A stretch of DNA of 64,000 bases from Rhizobium sp. Leaf306. GTDB lineage: Bacteria > Pseudomonadota > Alphaproteobacteria > Rhizobiales > Rhizobiaceae. The stretch is from the NCBI RefSeq assembly GCF_001423425.1, contig NZ_LMNX01000003.1:839044-903043 (forward strand), given 5' to 3'. The position numbers and the translations under genes are program-made. A model generated the notes under the pieces. It had not been told where the DNA came from. It was given only the letters and a program-made list of their open reading frames with translations, and ran no database searches. Of this stretch, positions 46,681 to 55,189 are shown piece by piece (the stretch's first letter is position 1; every line of letters begins with the position of its first letter).

Positions 46681-47019
46681 CGCCACTTGCGTGAAATTGT
46701 CCCTCGTCGAGCGCTATGAGCGCTGCAGGCAAGGCTTCACTTCTGTTTCAGGGAAGTAGCGAATACGGGATTGTGCGAACAGCGGCCCCATCCCGGAAGC
46801 TACGTTCAACAGGATGGACGATGCACACCGACGACGTGACGACGTCACGAAGCTAGGCCAACTGTCTGAATTGAGCGATGCAGTGCTTGACGACCGAATT
46901 TGAGGCGCAAGGCGGAGGCATTTCCGCTGCCGGTCAGAAGCGGTAGATTCTTACCCGGTGCGACAGGCAGGCGCTGTTCGCCTCCATTTCAGTTGGAGTG
47001 TCCTCGGGATCGCTTAGGT
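46681..47019. other. Intergenic region without recognised gene
   Basis: This 339-base stretch lies between the 5' end of the GMC gene and the 3' end of the histidine kinase gene, both on the minus strand. It must hold the promoter of the GMC gene, and possibly the terminator of the two-component operon. No convincing promoter, hairpin with T-run or RNA gene was seen. Confidence 0.45.
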
Positions 47020-48162
47020 CTACGCGACCTCAAATGTAACCTTGGCGTATGCGCCGCCGTCAGGATTGTTTCCGACCTCCAAGCGGGCATTGTGGCCTTC
47101 CGCAATCGCTTTGACGATCGTCAGACCAAGCCCTGAACCGCTTGTGCCACGACCGCTGAGCCTCTCGCTTCTCCAGAACATGTCGAAAGAGGAGTGCTGC
47201 GCATAGTCTGGTAGTCCTGGACCCTTGTCCTGGACAGAAATGAACGACCGCCCCGTGCCATCCACCCCGGTATGAACATCGATCGGCCCGAAATTGCCCG
47301 CGTATCGCCGTGCGTTTTCCAGAAGAGCGAGGATAGCCTGGCGGAAACGGTCCGGATCGATCATTGCCGGTGCGGGCGCAAGGTAGGTTCGGAAATTGAC
47401 ATCACCGCCTGCGGAGATCTGGAACAGGGTCACCGTCTCCGAAGCATGCAAGGCCAGGTCGGTCGCCATGGTCGCGGTCACAAAGTCGATCGTGCCTGCC
47501 AGTGAGAGCGTGTTCAGCTGGTCCACCAGCCGCGACATGCCCCGTGTCTGCGCCAAAAGCGCACGCAACTGGGCTTCGCTGACGGGAATGACGCCGTCAG
47601 TCATGCCTTGCAGATTGCCCTGCAGCACCGTCAGTGGTGTGCGCAATTCGTGGGCCACCGCGCGCGTGTTGAATTTCAGGCGGGTCTCCAATGCAAGCAA
47701 CTCGCTCGCCATGCGATTGATGGTGATCGCAAGCGTTTCGACTTCCTTGGTTGCGCCCGGTTCGACCGTGACCTGAAAATCGCCCTGCCGGATCTTTTCG
47801 GCTGCGGCCGTCAGGCGGGTGAGCGGCGCGACGAGCCGGTAGGCCAGGACGACGCCAATGCCGCTGGTAAACACGATCAGCAGAAATCCGAAACCTAAAA
47901 CACCCTCGACAGGGGACGCCTCGGTCGCCTCTTCCAGTGTCGGATAGAGCGGCGCGAGTGCCGCGAGATCGCTCGGTGCGGGGATCTCGCCATTGTTGAT
48001 GCTGACCCAGGCACGTTTCGCATCGGGGGGCAGCGCGTCCAGTGCCGATAATTCGGCATGATCGATATACCAGTCGGTCAGGATATAGAGGAGCGCGATG
48101 GTCATCAGTTGAATGACGGAAACCAGAGCCGCCGTCAGTGTTGATAGAGCCGGTCTAGACAC
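47020..48162 (-). CDS. Membrane sensor histidine kinase with HAMP domain
   Basis: The 380-residue kinase starts with GTG 48162. It has a transmembrane segment at about residues 10-30 (LVSVIQLMTIALLYILTDWY), a periplasmic loop to about 85, and a second segment (GFGFLLIVFTSGIGVVLAY). The HAMP domain (APLTRLTAAAEKIRQGDF) follows, then the His box AVAHELRTPLTVLQGNL and the HATPase motifs (LLENARRYAG, DKGPGLPDYA, GSGLGLTIVKAIAEGH). It overlaps the response regulator gene by eight bases. It resembles envelope-stress or cation sensors in layout, but the stimulus is unknown. Confidence 0.92.
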   Translation of the reverse strand: MSRPALSTLTAALVSVIQLMTIALLYILTDWYIDHAELSALDALPPDAKRAWVSINNGEIPAPSDLAALAPLYPTLEEATEASPVEGVLGFGFLLIVFTSGIGVVLAYRLVAPLTRLTAAAEKIRQGDFQVTVEPGATKEVETLAITINRMASELLALETRLKFNTRAVAHELRTPLTVLQGNLQGMTDGVIPVSEAQLRALLAQTRGMSRLVDQLNTLSLAGTIDFVTATMATDLALHASETVTLFQISAGGDVNFRTYLAPAPAMIDPDRFRQAILALLENARRYAGNFGPIDVHTGVDGTGRSFISVQDKGPGLPDYAQHSSFDMFWRSERLSGRGTSGSGLGLTIVKAIAEGHNARLEVGNNPDGGAYAKVTFEVA

Positions 48163-48877
48163 CTGTCGACCTCGCGAAACGATAGCCTATCCCGCGCACG
48201 GCAACGATAAAGCCGTCCAGGCCGCAACTCGCCAGCTTTCGCCTGAGGTTGGCGATATGCGTATCGACGGTTCGATCGAGCGCATCGCTTTCGGGCATGC
48301 ACGCGTCCAGCAAGGATGCTCTTTCGAAGGTCTTAAACGGCGACCGGACGAAACAAACGAGAAGGCGAAACTCCGTTGCGGTCAGCGGCAGTTCGACCCG
48401 GCCTTTGTCCGTCGAGGCAATCGCGATGTGGGACTCCAGCTGAACCTCGACCCCGTCGTGCCGGACAACCTCATGAGCGCCAACGCCTCTGGTGCGCTTG
48501 AGGACAGCGCCCACCCGCGCCACTACTTCCTGCGGGTTGAACGGTTTGGTGACATAGTCATCGGCGCCGAGCTTCAGGCCGAGCAACTTGTCGGTACTGT
48601 CATCCATCGCCGACAGGAAGATGACCGGCACGCTCGAATTTGCCCGGACCCTCGACAGAAGATCGAAGCCATCGATGTCAGGCAGGCCGATATCGAGCAG
48701 GATCAGGTCGGGCTGCAATCTCTGGACATGGGTGAGAGCCGTAAGGCCTGTCGAAGCCTTTACCGTCCTGTAGCCGGCTCTTGCGAGATATTTTTCAATA
48801 AGGGAAGCAATCTCTTGGTCGTCCTCGACGACCAGCACGAGCGATGAGATCATCGTCAAACTCTCTGACTTTGACAT
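48155..48877 (-). CDS. OmpR/PhoB-type response regulator
   Basis: The 240-residue protein has a receiver domain (LVVEDDQEIASLIEKYL, phospho-acceptor Asp in LILLDIGLPDIDGFDLL, Lys in DDYVTKPFNPQE). The winged-helix DNA-binding domain is ELPLTATEFRLLVCFVRSPFKTFER and DRTVDTHIANLRRKLA. GGAGAA precedes ATG 48877. It is divergent from the PAP2 phosphatase gene at 48949 across 71 bases, which makes that gene a plausible target of the pair. Confidence 0.92.
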   Translation of the reverse strand: MSKSESLTMISSLVLVVEDDQEIASLIEKYLARAGYRTVKASTGLTALTHVQRLQPDLILLDIGLPDIDGFDLLSRVRANSSVPVIFLSAMDDSTDKLLGLKLGADDYVTKPFNPQEVVARVGAVLKRTRGVGAHEVVRHDGVEVQLESHIAIASTDKGRVELPLTATEFRLLVCFVRSPFKTFERASLLDACMPESDALDRTVDTHIANLRRKLASCGLDGFIVAVRGIGYRFARSTGV

Positions 48878-48948
48878 GCTCTTCTCCGGTTCTCGGTCAA
48901 ATCTTGATAATCCGGCGAGAGAACGTGGTCCTCACATAGGAACCACCC

Positions 48949-49704
48949 ATGGACGCAACTGATCTCAACCACGTTCAAAAAGCAAATCCGAAGACCGTTG
49001 AAGACGAAGCACACCGTTTGCTTCCAGAGGCGCTTATGCTTCTGGGTTTTGTATCGCTGATCTTTGCAACTGTGCCGGAAATCGACCTGATCGTCAGTCG
49101 TTATTTCTGGGATCCCATCGCGGGCTTCGCTTTCGAGGAAAACAGTTTCCTCATTGCGTTTCGTGACCTCAACAGGCTTCTGCCTTGGGTCGTGATCGGG
49201 TTTGCAATCGTGCTTTTGCTTGCAAGTCCTTTCCTCAGGAACCCGAAATACTCAGCCGCACCGCATAAGTTGTTATTCGTGCTGACGTTCTTTGCAGCAG
49301 GTCCGGGGCTGGGCGTTCAAGTCATCAAGATGCTGGTCGGGAGGGCGCGTCCAAGAGCACTCGACGAATTCGGCGGCAGTGCGATCTTTACCCCTCCGTG
49401 GCAGCTCACCGACCAATGCGTCAGGAATTGTTCCTTCATCTCGGGAGAGGCCGCAAGCGCCTTTGCGCTGCTCACACTTGTCGTGTTCGTCACCCCCAGA
49501 CACCGGACAACTTATCTCGCAGCGGTCGGCATTGTCGCGGCAGCCTTCTCATTCAACCGAGTGATGTTCGGAGGCCACTTCCTCTCGGACGTGGTGATTG
49601 CCTGGAATGTGATGTTCGTTCTGGCCGTGCTCCTCTGGCAATCGTTTTCTCAAAACGCGCCTCAGATCGACGCACTATTTAAGAGAGATCCGTGCCGAAC
49701 GTAA
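48949..49704 (+). CDS. PAP2-superfamily membrane phosphatase
   Basis: The 251-residue protein has about six hydrophobic segments and the three PAP2 active-site motifs in order: KMLVGRARPR (motif 1), SFISGEAASAF (motif 2, with Glu where PSGH has His) and FNRVMFGGHFLSDVVIAW (motif 3). Family members remove phosphate from lipids at the periplasmic face, including lipid A phosphatases (LpxE/LpxF type) in rhizobia and phosphatidate or undecaprenyl-diphosphate phosphatases. The SGE form of motif 2 and the adjacent divergent two-component system make a lipid A phosphatase a fair guess. This is inference. Confidence 0.82.
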   Translation: MDATDLNHVQKANPKTVEDEAHRLLPEALMLLGFVSLIFATVPEIDLIVSRYFWDPIAGFAFEENSFLIAFRDLNRLLPWVVIGFAIVLLLASPFLRNPKYSAAPHKLLFVLTFFAAGPGLGVQVIKMLVGRARPRALDEFGGSAIFTPPWQLTDQCVRNCSFISGEAASAFALLTLVVFVTPRHRTTYLAAVGIVAAAFSFNRVMFGGHFLSDVVIAWNVMFVLAVLLWQSFSQNAPQIDALFKRDPCRT

Positions 49705-50277
49705 GTCTTCGTCGAGATCGCATCAGAGCGTGCGGCCCACCGTCGTCATGGCGCTGGATAAGGCCATCGCGACGTCATGCCTGAGAAACTCGTGGAGCGC
49801 TCTTTCGGATAAATAGACAACTTGGATGGGAGACCTGTCGGCAAGAAGGCTGGAGTCAGCCGGACGGACGGCTCAACAAGGTTCGCTCAAACAGATTCTC
49901 GACTGGAGCTAGATTAAGCCAAATTCGATCGTGCGCTGGCCTGATCGACTTCTTACAGATGGAGGTCCTCGATGTGATGGAGCAGCAGTTGGCCGCAGTT
50001 GCGCAGAACAATTCGTCGCCATGATCGCTGCCAGCAAAATCGACATAAAACACAAACTCGAAAAGAGATGTTTACCGGAAATTCGCAAGGTTCAGTGATT
50101 CCGGGTGCCGAGCGCACAGAGGCTCATAATTTGCCCCCTGAACACAATCAGATCCCACAATCAAACAATGGATCAAATCCAGTAAACTGTTGCAAGCACT
50201 CGTTTATTTGCTGCGCATCCGGCTGACCCAAAAGCCTCTGAAAAATTGCCCGCGGATTCGCCGGCCCTTCGTACGGC
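49705..50277. other. Intergenic region without recognised gene
   Basis: This 573-base gap has only short open frames on both strands. A few phrases look like decayed coding sequence, but I could not match them to a family. It adjoins the 3' ends of the PAP2 and LacI-type genes, so no promoter is required in it. It may be old insertion debris. Confidence 0.4.
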
Positions 50278-51300
50278 TCAAAGGTTTTCCTTGAGTAGAA
50301 TTTCGATGCGGATCTTTTCCTGTGCGGCGAGCGGCTCGCGGGCATCCGAGCGGGCGCGCATGATGCGAATTGCACTGCGCACCGCATGGCCCGGATCCTG
50401 TGCGATCACGGCATCGATACGGTCGTCCCGGAGCGCCTGTTCGGTGAAGGGAGTTCGCTCGTGGACAACCACGGCAATGGTGCCGAGATCGACGTTTCCG
50501 GCAGCAGCCAGGATCGGCACGCGAGCCTCTGCGCTCAGCACGTAGATTCCGGAAACATCGCGATTGCCGGCCAACACGCGGGCCATCACCTGCTGGCTAC
50601 GTGCCTCGTCGGCGTGGGTTTCGATGGACGGCAGACAGGTCAGATGCGGAAAGGCGCTGTTGATCACGTGGTCGAAGCCAAGGCGGCGCTGGATGCTGTC
50701 GAGCGACTGCATGGTTTCCGCGATCACCATGACCTTTCCCGGATGGGAACCCGCAAGCATGCCCATCAGCTTGCCCGCACTCGCACCCGCCGCAAAGTTG
50801 TCGATACCGACGAAATCAGCCTCTGGCAGCTTTTCCTGACCGGACAGGAATTGCACCACCTTGATGTTGCGCTGGAGAAGCCGCGCCATGGCGTCTCGCA
50901 CCTGAGGCGATTCGGGCGCCATGACAGCCACGCCATCGACCTCCTCCTTGTCGAGGCTGGAGAGCAGCTTTGCCACGCCATGCGCATCGTCGATCCCGAT
51001 CTGGCGGTAGGCAATCTCGGTGAGGTCGCCCTTGAGCGCATCGGTCAGCTCTTCAACGTGCCGCAGGAGCTCCTTGAGGTATAGATCGCCGCTTGCCGGA
51101 AGCAGGAAAAGAAAACGGTACACCTTGTTGCGGGCAAGGCTGACAGCCGCCGGATTTCGAACGAAGCCGATCCGCTCGATTGCGTCATTGACCAGCCGGG
51201 CGGCCTTCGGGCTCACATTCGGTCGTTCGTTCAAGACACGATCGACCGTTGCAAGGCTGACGCCTGCAGCCTCGGCCAGATCCTTCGCTGTTGGACGCAT
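50278..51300 (-). CDS. LacI-family transcriptional regulator
   Basis: The protein has 340 residues from ATG 51300. The N-terminal helix-turn-helix and hinge are typical (RPTAKDLAEAAGVSLATVDRVLNERPNVS, then RLVNDAIERIGFVRNPAA). The periplasmic-binding-like effector domain includes VDGVAVMAPESPQVRDAM and FVGIDNFAAGASAGKLMG. The frame is open to 51510 but the helix-turn-helix fixes the start. It is divergent from the carbohydrate ABC operon. The gap contains a perfect inverted repeat of the LacI-operator type at 51361-51412. It probably represses the operon until a sugar or polyol is present. Confidence 0.92.
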   Translation of the reverse strand: MRPTAKDLAEAAGVSLATVDRVLNERPNVSPKAARLVNDAIERIGFVRNPAAVSLARNKVYRFLFLLPASGDLYLKELLRHVEELTDALKGDLTEIAYRQIGIDDAHGVAKLLSSLDKEEVDGVAVMAPESPQVRDAMARLLQRNIKVVQFLSGQEKLPEADFVGIDNFAAGASAGKLMGMLAGSHPGKVMVIAETMQSLDSIQRRLGFDHVINSAFPHLTCLPSIETHADEARSQQVMARVLAGNRDVSGIYVLSAEARVPILAAAGNVDLGTIAVVVHERTPFTEQALRDDRIDAVIAQDPGHAVRSAIRIMRARSDAREPLAAQEKIRIEILLKENL

Positions 51301-51360
51301 GACGACTTCCCATGATTTCCGCCTTCCAGAGCTTTCCTTCAAAACATCAGCAAACGCAAG

Positions 51361-51412
51361 AATTGATGTGCGCACCTCAAAAATCACTTGCTTTGAGGTG
51401 CGCACATCAATT
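51361..51412. promoter_or_regulatory. Perfect inverted repeat with two LacI-type operator palindromes
   Basis: Two 21-base arms (51361-51381 and 51392-51412) are exact reverse complements across a 10-base spacer. Each arm is itself a near-palindrome, TTGA-T-GTGCGCAC-C-TCAA on the left and its mirror on the right. The GTGCGCAC centres lie 30 bp apart, about three helix turns. It stands 61 bases upstream of the LacI-type gene and 146 bases before the binding-protein gene, so it can control both. The resemblance to paired LacI-family operators is strong. Binding itself is inference. Confidence 0.75.
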
Positions 51413-51557
51413 AGCCTCCATCTGGGTTCGGGAGAGGCATCCATTACACCCCGTTCCGCTGGAGGAGGCCGGCCAGAGATTAGGGTCCGGAGCCGGCATT
51501 TGGCCCGCAAGGGCGTTTCGCCATCCGCAGGAGACCGGACGGCGCTGGGAGGATGAC

Positions 51558-52901
51558 ATGATGAAATCGCTTTACGTGAAAGGTCTGCTTACTGCCGGAA
51601 CGGTCGCCTGTTCGATGGGTTTCGGCACTATGATGGCGCATGCCGACGAAAAAGAACTGACGCTCTGCTGGGCCGCATGGGACCCGGCAAACGCACTCGT
51701 CGAACTCAGCAAGGGCTTCGAGGCGTCGTCCGGCATCAAGATGAAATTCGAGTTCGTCCCGTGGCCGAACTTCGCCGACCGCATGCTCAACGAACTCAAC
51801 TCGGGCGGAAAGCTCTGCGATCTGATGATCGGCGACAGCCAGTGGATCGGCGGCGCCGCCGAGAACGGTTGGTATGTGAAGCTCAACGAGTTCTTCGACA
51901 AGGAAGGCATCAAGATGGATGCCTTCGTTCCGGCAACCGTCACGGGTTATTCCGAATGGCCGAAGAACACCCCGAACTACTGGTCGCTGCCAGCCTTCGG
52001 GGACGTGGTCGGCTGGACCTACCGCAAGGACTGGTTCGAGCGGCCCGAAATTAAGACCGCCTTCAAGGAAAAGTTCGGTCGCGACCTGACGCCGCCCGCA
52101 ACCTTCGACGAACTGAAGCAGGTCGCCGAATTCTTCCAGGGCCGCAAGATCGATGGCAAGACCGTCTACGGCGCCTCGATCTATACCGAACGTGGCTCTG
52201 AAGGCATCACGATGGGCGTGATGGACGTGCTCTACAGCTATGGCTTCAAGTACGAAAACCCGAAGAAGCCCTATGACATGAAAGGCTTCGTCGATTCCGC
52301 AGGCGCCGTGAAGGGTCTCGAATTCTACAAGTCGCTCTATGATTGCTGCGTCGCACCGGGCACATCCAACACCTACATGGGCGAAGGCATCGACGCCTAC
52401 AAATCGGGCCAGGTCGCCATGCAGATGAACTTCGCCTTTACCTGGCCGGGGTTCGAGGCTGATCCGAATGTCGGGGGCGGAAAGACTGGTTATCTCGTCA
52501 ATCCCGCAGGGCCCGGTGGCGAGAAGTTCGCCCAGCTCGGCGGCCAGGGCATTTCGGTCGTCGCCAATACAGACAACATGGACGGCGCACTGGGCTACAT
52601 CAAATGGTTCGCCCAGAAGGATGTACAGGACAAATGGTGGTCCATGGGCGGCTTCTCGTGCCTTCGCGCCGTTGTCGAAGACCCGAACTTTACCAAGAGC
52701 CAGCCCTATGCACAGACCTTCCTCGACAGCATGGCGATCGTGAAGGACTTCTGGGCCGAGCCGTCCTATGCGACGCTGCTGCAGGCATCGCAGAAGCGGT
52801 TCCACGACTATGTCGTCGCTGGCAATGGCACCGCGAAGGAAGCTCTGGACGGGTTGATTGCCGACTGGACGGAAACGTTCGAGGACGAAGGCAAGCTCTG
52901 A
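51558..52901 (+). CDS. Carbohydrate ABC transporter substrate-binding protein, family 1
   Basis: The protein has 447 residues from ATG 51558 (ATG 51561 equally possible; GGGAGG lies 5-8 bases upstream). The signal peptide is GLLTAGTVACSMGFGTMMAHA. The mature part has the family-1 pattern: LCWAAWDPANALVELSKGFEASSGI, NFADRMLNELNSGGKLCDLMIGDSQWIGGAAENG and the later AMQMNFAFTWPGFEAD. Length is typical of polyol- and sugar-binding proteins. A stem-loop follows the gene at 52952. The kinase at the end of the operon suggests a triose, tetrose or polyol ligand. Confidence 0.9.
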   Translation: MMKSLYVKGLLTAGTVACSMGFGTMMAHADEKELTLCWAAWDPANALVELSKGFEASSGIKMKFEFVPWPNFADRMLNELNSGGKLCDLMIGDSQWIGGAAENGWYVKLNEFFDKEGIKMDAFVPATVTGYSEWPKNTPNYWSLPAFGDVVGWTYRKDWFERPEIKTAFKEKFGRDLTPPATFDELKQVAEFFQGRKIDGKTVYGASIYTERGSEGITMGVMDVLYSYGFKYENPKKPYDMKGFVDSAGAVKGLEFYKSLYDCCVAPGTSNTYMGEGIDAYKSGQVAMQMNFAFTWPGFEADPNVGGGKTGYLVNPAGPGGEKFAQLGGQGISVVANTDNMDGALGYIKWFAQKDVQDKWWSMGGFSCLRAVVEDPNFTKSQPYAQTFLDSMAIVKDFWAEPSYATLLQASQKRFHDYVVAGNGTAKEALDGLIADWTETFEDEGKL

Positions 52902-52951
52902 CACAAGAAGATCTTGGCTCCTGGATCTGATCCTGGCGCAGTGTCTCTAAT

Positions 52952-52978
52952 CTTTCCCCCGGTAATGCCGGGGGAAAG
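52952..52978 (+). promoter_or_regulatory. Strong stem-loop after binding-protein gene
   Basis: CTTTCCCCCGG and CCGGGGGAAAG form a perfect 11-bp stem with the loop TAATG, 51 bases after the binding-protein stop. No T-run follows, so it probably stabilises the upstream mRNA or attenuates read-through into the permease genes, giving more binding protein than permease. Confidence 0.65.
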
Positions 52979-53112
52979 CCAAAGCCAAGCGTTGCCGCCT
53001 GCACATCTTTAGAAACCCAGCCTGCCGGCACAACCCGAGCTTTGCCTTGTTGCCTCACCGGCCACGGCACCGCATGCGGTTGCCCTTTGGAAACGCCACA
53101 CGGATCCGGACG

Positions 53113-54060
53113 ATGACCGACACACCCGCAGACCGCCTCGCCCGTGCGACGCCACAACCGGTTGCCAGACGCATCCGGGGCTTAAGCGACAGGGCCATCG
53201 CCTGGATCTTCGTAGCACCCACGATCTTCCTGCTTCTGTCGGTCAACATATTTCCGCTGATCTGGACGATCCGCCTGTCCTTCACGAACTTTGCCGCGAA
53301 CAAGCCGAACGCGGAGGTGAAATGGGTCGGATTGCGCAACTACACGCGCATCCTCACCGACGCCGACACCTGGGCGAACATGCAGACGACCGCCCATTTC
53401 CTCATCTGGACGATCACCTTCCAGGTGCTGATCGGCTTCTCCCTGGCATGGCTGATCAACCGCAAGTTCAAGGGCAACGACCTGGTGACGACGCTGATCG
53501 TCATCCCGATGATGCTCTCGCCCGCCGTGGTCGGCAACTTCTGGACCTTCCTCTACCAGCCGCAGATCGGCCTCGTGAACTACGCCGTCGAATTCCTGAC
53601 CGGCATTCCCGCCGACAGCTTCTCGATGCTTGGCCCCGGCGGCTGGGCGCGCTGGGCGATCGTGATTGTCGACACCTGGATGTGGACGCCCTTCGTCATG
53701 CTGATCTGCCTCGCCGGGCTGCGCTCCATCCCCGATTACATCTATGAAGCAGCGGAAGTCGACCGCGCATCGAAGTGGCGGCAGTTCTGGACGATCACGC
53801 TGCCGATGGCACTGCCATTCCTGATGCTTGCAGTCCTGTTCCGCGGCATCGAGAACTTCCGGATGTTCGACCTCGTGGTCCTCCTTACCGGCGGCGGGCC
53901 GGGGGACGAGACGCTGCTCGCCTCGATCGACCTCAAGCGCGAGGCCTTCGAGAAATGGCGGACCGGCTATTCCAGCGCCTATGCAATTGTCCTGTTCGTC
54001 ACGGTATTCGGCCTCGCCTCCATCTACGTGAAGGCCCTGAACAAGGTTAAGGAACGATGA
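53113..54060 (+). CDS. Carbohydrate ABC transporter permease (MalF/UgpA-like)
   Basis: The protein has 315 residues from ATG 53113. It has about six transmembrane segments, the first being AIAWIFVAPTIFLLLSVNIFPLIW, and the coupling loop IPDYIYEAAEVDRASKWRQFWTITLPMALPF (EAA motif). The frame is open to 53047, but the hydrophilic N-terminal extension there is unlikely. Its stop overlaps the next permease start. It pairs with the MalG-like permease. Confidence 0.92.
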   Translation: MTDTPADRLARATPQPVARRIRGLSDRAIAWIFVAPTIFLLLSVNIFPLIWTIRLSFTNFAANKPNAEVKWVGLRNYTRILTDADTWANMQTTAHFLIWTITFQVLIGFSLAWLINRKFKGNDLVTTLIVIPMMLSPAVVGNFWTFLYQPQIGLVNYAVEFLTGIPADSFSMLGPGGWARWAIVIVDTWMWTPFVMLICLAGLRSIPDYIYEAAEVDRASKWRQFWTITLPMALPFLMLAVLFRGIENFRMFDLVVLLTGGGPGDETLLASIDLKREAFEKWRTGYSSAYAIVLFVTVFGLASIYVKALNKVKER

Positions 54061-55001
54061 GCGCCCATTCCGTCACCGAACCGTCGCCCGCCTCGAAGTG
54101 GATTGCCGGCATCCTGGTCGGACTTTATGCGGTGATCACGCTGATCCCGCTCATCTGGATCATTTCGACGAGCTTCAAGTCCGGCCCGGATTCGATCAGC
54201 TATCCGCCGAAGGTCGTCTTCGAGCCGACGCTTGAAGGCTACGTAAACCTCTTCACGACACAGTCGCGCCCCTCGGCGGAAGACCTCGCCAAACTGCCGG
54301 CACCCACCACGTGGTATGACAAGATCACACGGGAAAGGGGCATGATCATTTCGGGCCCGTCGCGCTTCGGGCAACGATTCCTGAACTCGGTCATCATCGG
54401 CTTTGGCTCGACATTCCTGTCGATCTTCCTCGGGACGCTGGCAGCCTTCGCCTTCAGCCGCTTCAAGGTGCCGCTCAAGGATGACCTCCTGTTCTTCATC
54501 CTGTCGACACGCATGATGCCGCCGATCGCCGTCGCAATCCCGATTTACCTGATGTTCCGTCAGTTGGGGCTTTCGGATACGCACCTCGGCATGATCCTGC
54601 TTTATACGGCGGTCAACCTGTCGCTGTCGGTCTGGCTGCTCAAGGGATTTATTGACGAAATCCCGCGCGAATACGAAGAAGCGGCACTAATCGATGGCTA
54701 TACCCGCTTCCAGGCCTTCTACAAAGTCGTCCTGCCGCAGGCGGCAACAGGCATCGCCTCGACCGCGATCTTCTGCCTGATCTTCGCCTGGAACGAATAT
54801 GCTTTCGCAGTCCTGTTGACGAGCGGCAATGCCCAGACGGCGCCCCCCTTCATCCCGACCATCCTGTCGGTTGGCGGCGGTATCGACTGGCCGGCCGTTG
54901 CGGCTGCAGCGACACTGTTCCTGCTGCCCGTGATCATCTTCACCGTGCTGCTGCGCAAGCATCTGCTGCGCGGCATCACCTTCGGAGCCGTGCGCAAATG
55001 A
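54057..55001 (+). CDS. Carbohydrate ABC transporter permease (MalG/UgpE-like)
   Basis: The 314-residue permease has an N-terminal segment (GILVGLYAVITLIPLIWIISTSF), a long periplasmic stretch to about residue 100, and the EAA loop IDEIPREYEEAALIDGYTRFQAFYKVVLPQA. The end, LLRKHLLRGITFGAVRK, is typical. ATG 54057 overlaps the previous stop (ATGA), and its own stop overlaps the next small gene. Confidence 0.92.
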   Translation: MSAHSVTEPSPASKWIAGILVGLYAVITLIPLIWIISTSFKSGPDSISYPPKVVFEPTLEGYVNLFTTQSRPSAEDLAKLPAPTTWYDKITRERGMIISGPSRFGQRFLNSVIIGFGSTFLSIFLGTLAAFAFSRFKVPLKDDLLFFILSTRMMPPIAVAIPIYLMFRQLGLSDTHLGMILLYTAVNLSLSVWLLKGFIDEIPREYEEAALIDGYTRFQAFYKVVLPQAATGIASTAIFCLIFAWNEYAFAVLLTSGNAQTAPPFIPTILSVGGGIDWPAVAAAATLFLLPVIIFTVLLRKHLLRGITFGAVRK

Positions 55002-55186
55002 TGAACTTCCTTGCCCGCCTGCGCCGGTTCCGGCGACCCGAATGGGAGATGTTCGCCTCGGCGCTGATCGCGCTCGGCGTGATCATGCTCATGCAGCCGC
55101 TTTCGCTGACACTCTTTACCTTCTCCTTTCCGGTGACGCTGATCGGAACCCTCATGTTCATCGTCGTCAGTCATTTTCCGGAGTAA
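54998..55186 (+). CDS. Small two-helix membrane protein in the ABC operon
   Basis: This 62-residue protein has a basic start (NFLARLRRFRRPEWE) and two hydrophobic segments (MFASALIALGVIMLMQPL and FPVTLIGTLMFIVVSHF). ATG 54998 overlaps the permease stop (ATGA), and the next ATPase gene begins three bases after its stop, so it is clearly translated within the operon. Small membrane proteins also accompany glycerol-type ABC importers with two ATPases. It could be an extra subunit or assembly factor. I do not recognise its family with certainty. Confidence 0.75.
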   Translation: MMNFLARLRRFRRPEWEMFASALIALGVIMLMQPLSLTLFTFSFPVTLIGTLMFIVVSHFPE

Positions 55187-55189
55187 GTC

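Noticed and set aside
51480..52904. 474-codon frame antisense to the carbohydrate-binding-protein gene
   Set aside because: There are no recognisable motifs, and the plus-strand product has a signal peptide and family-1 features.
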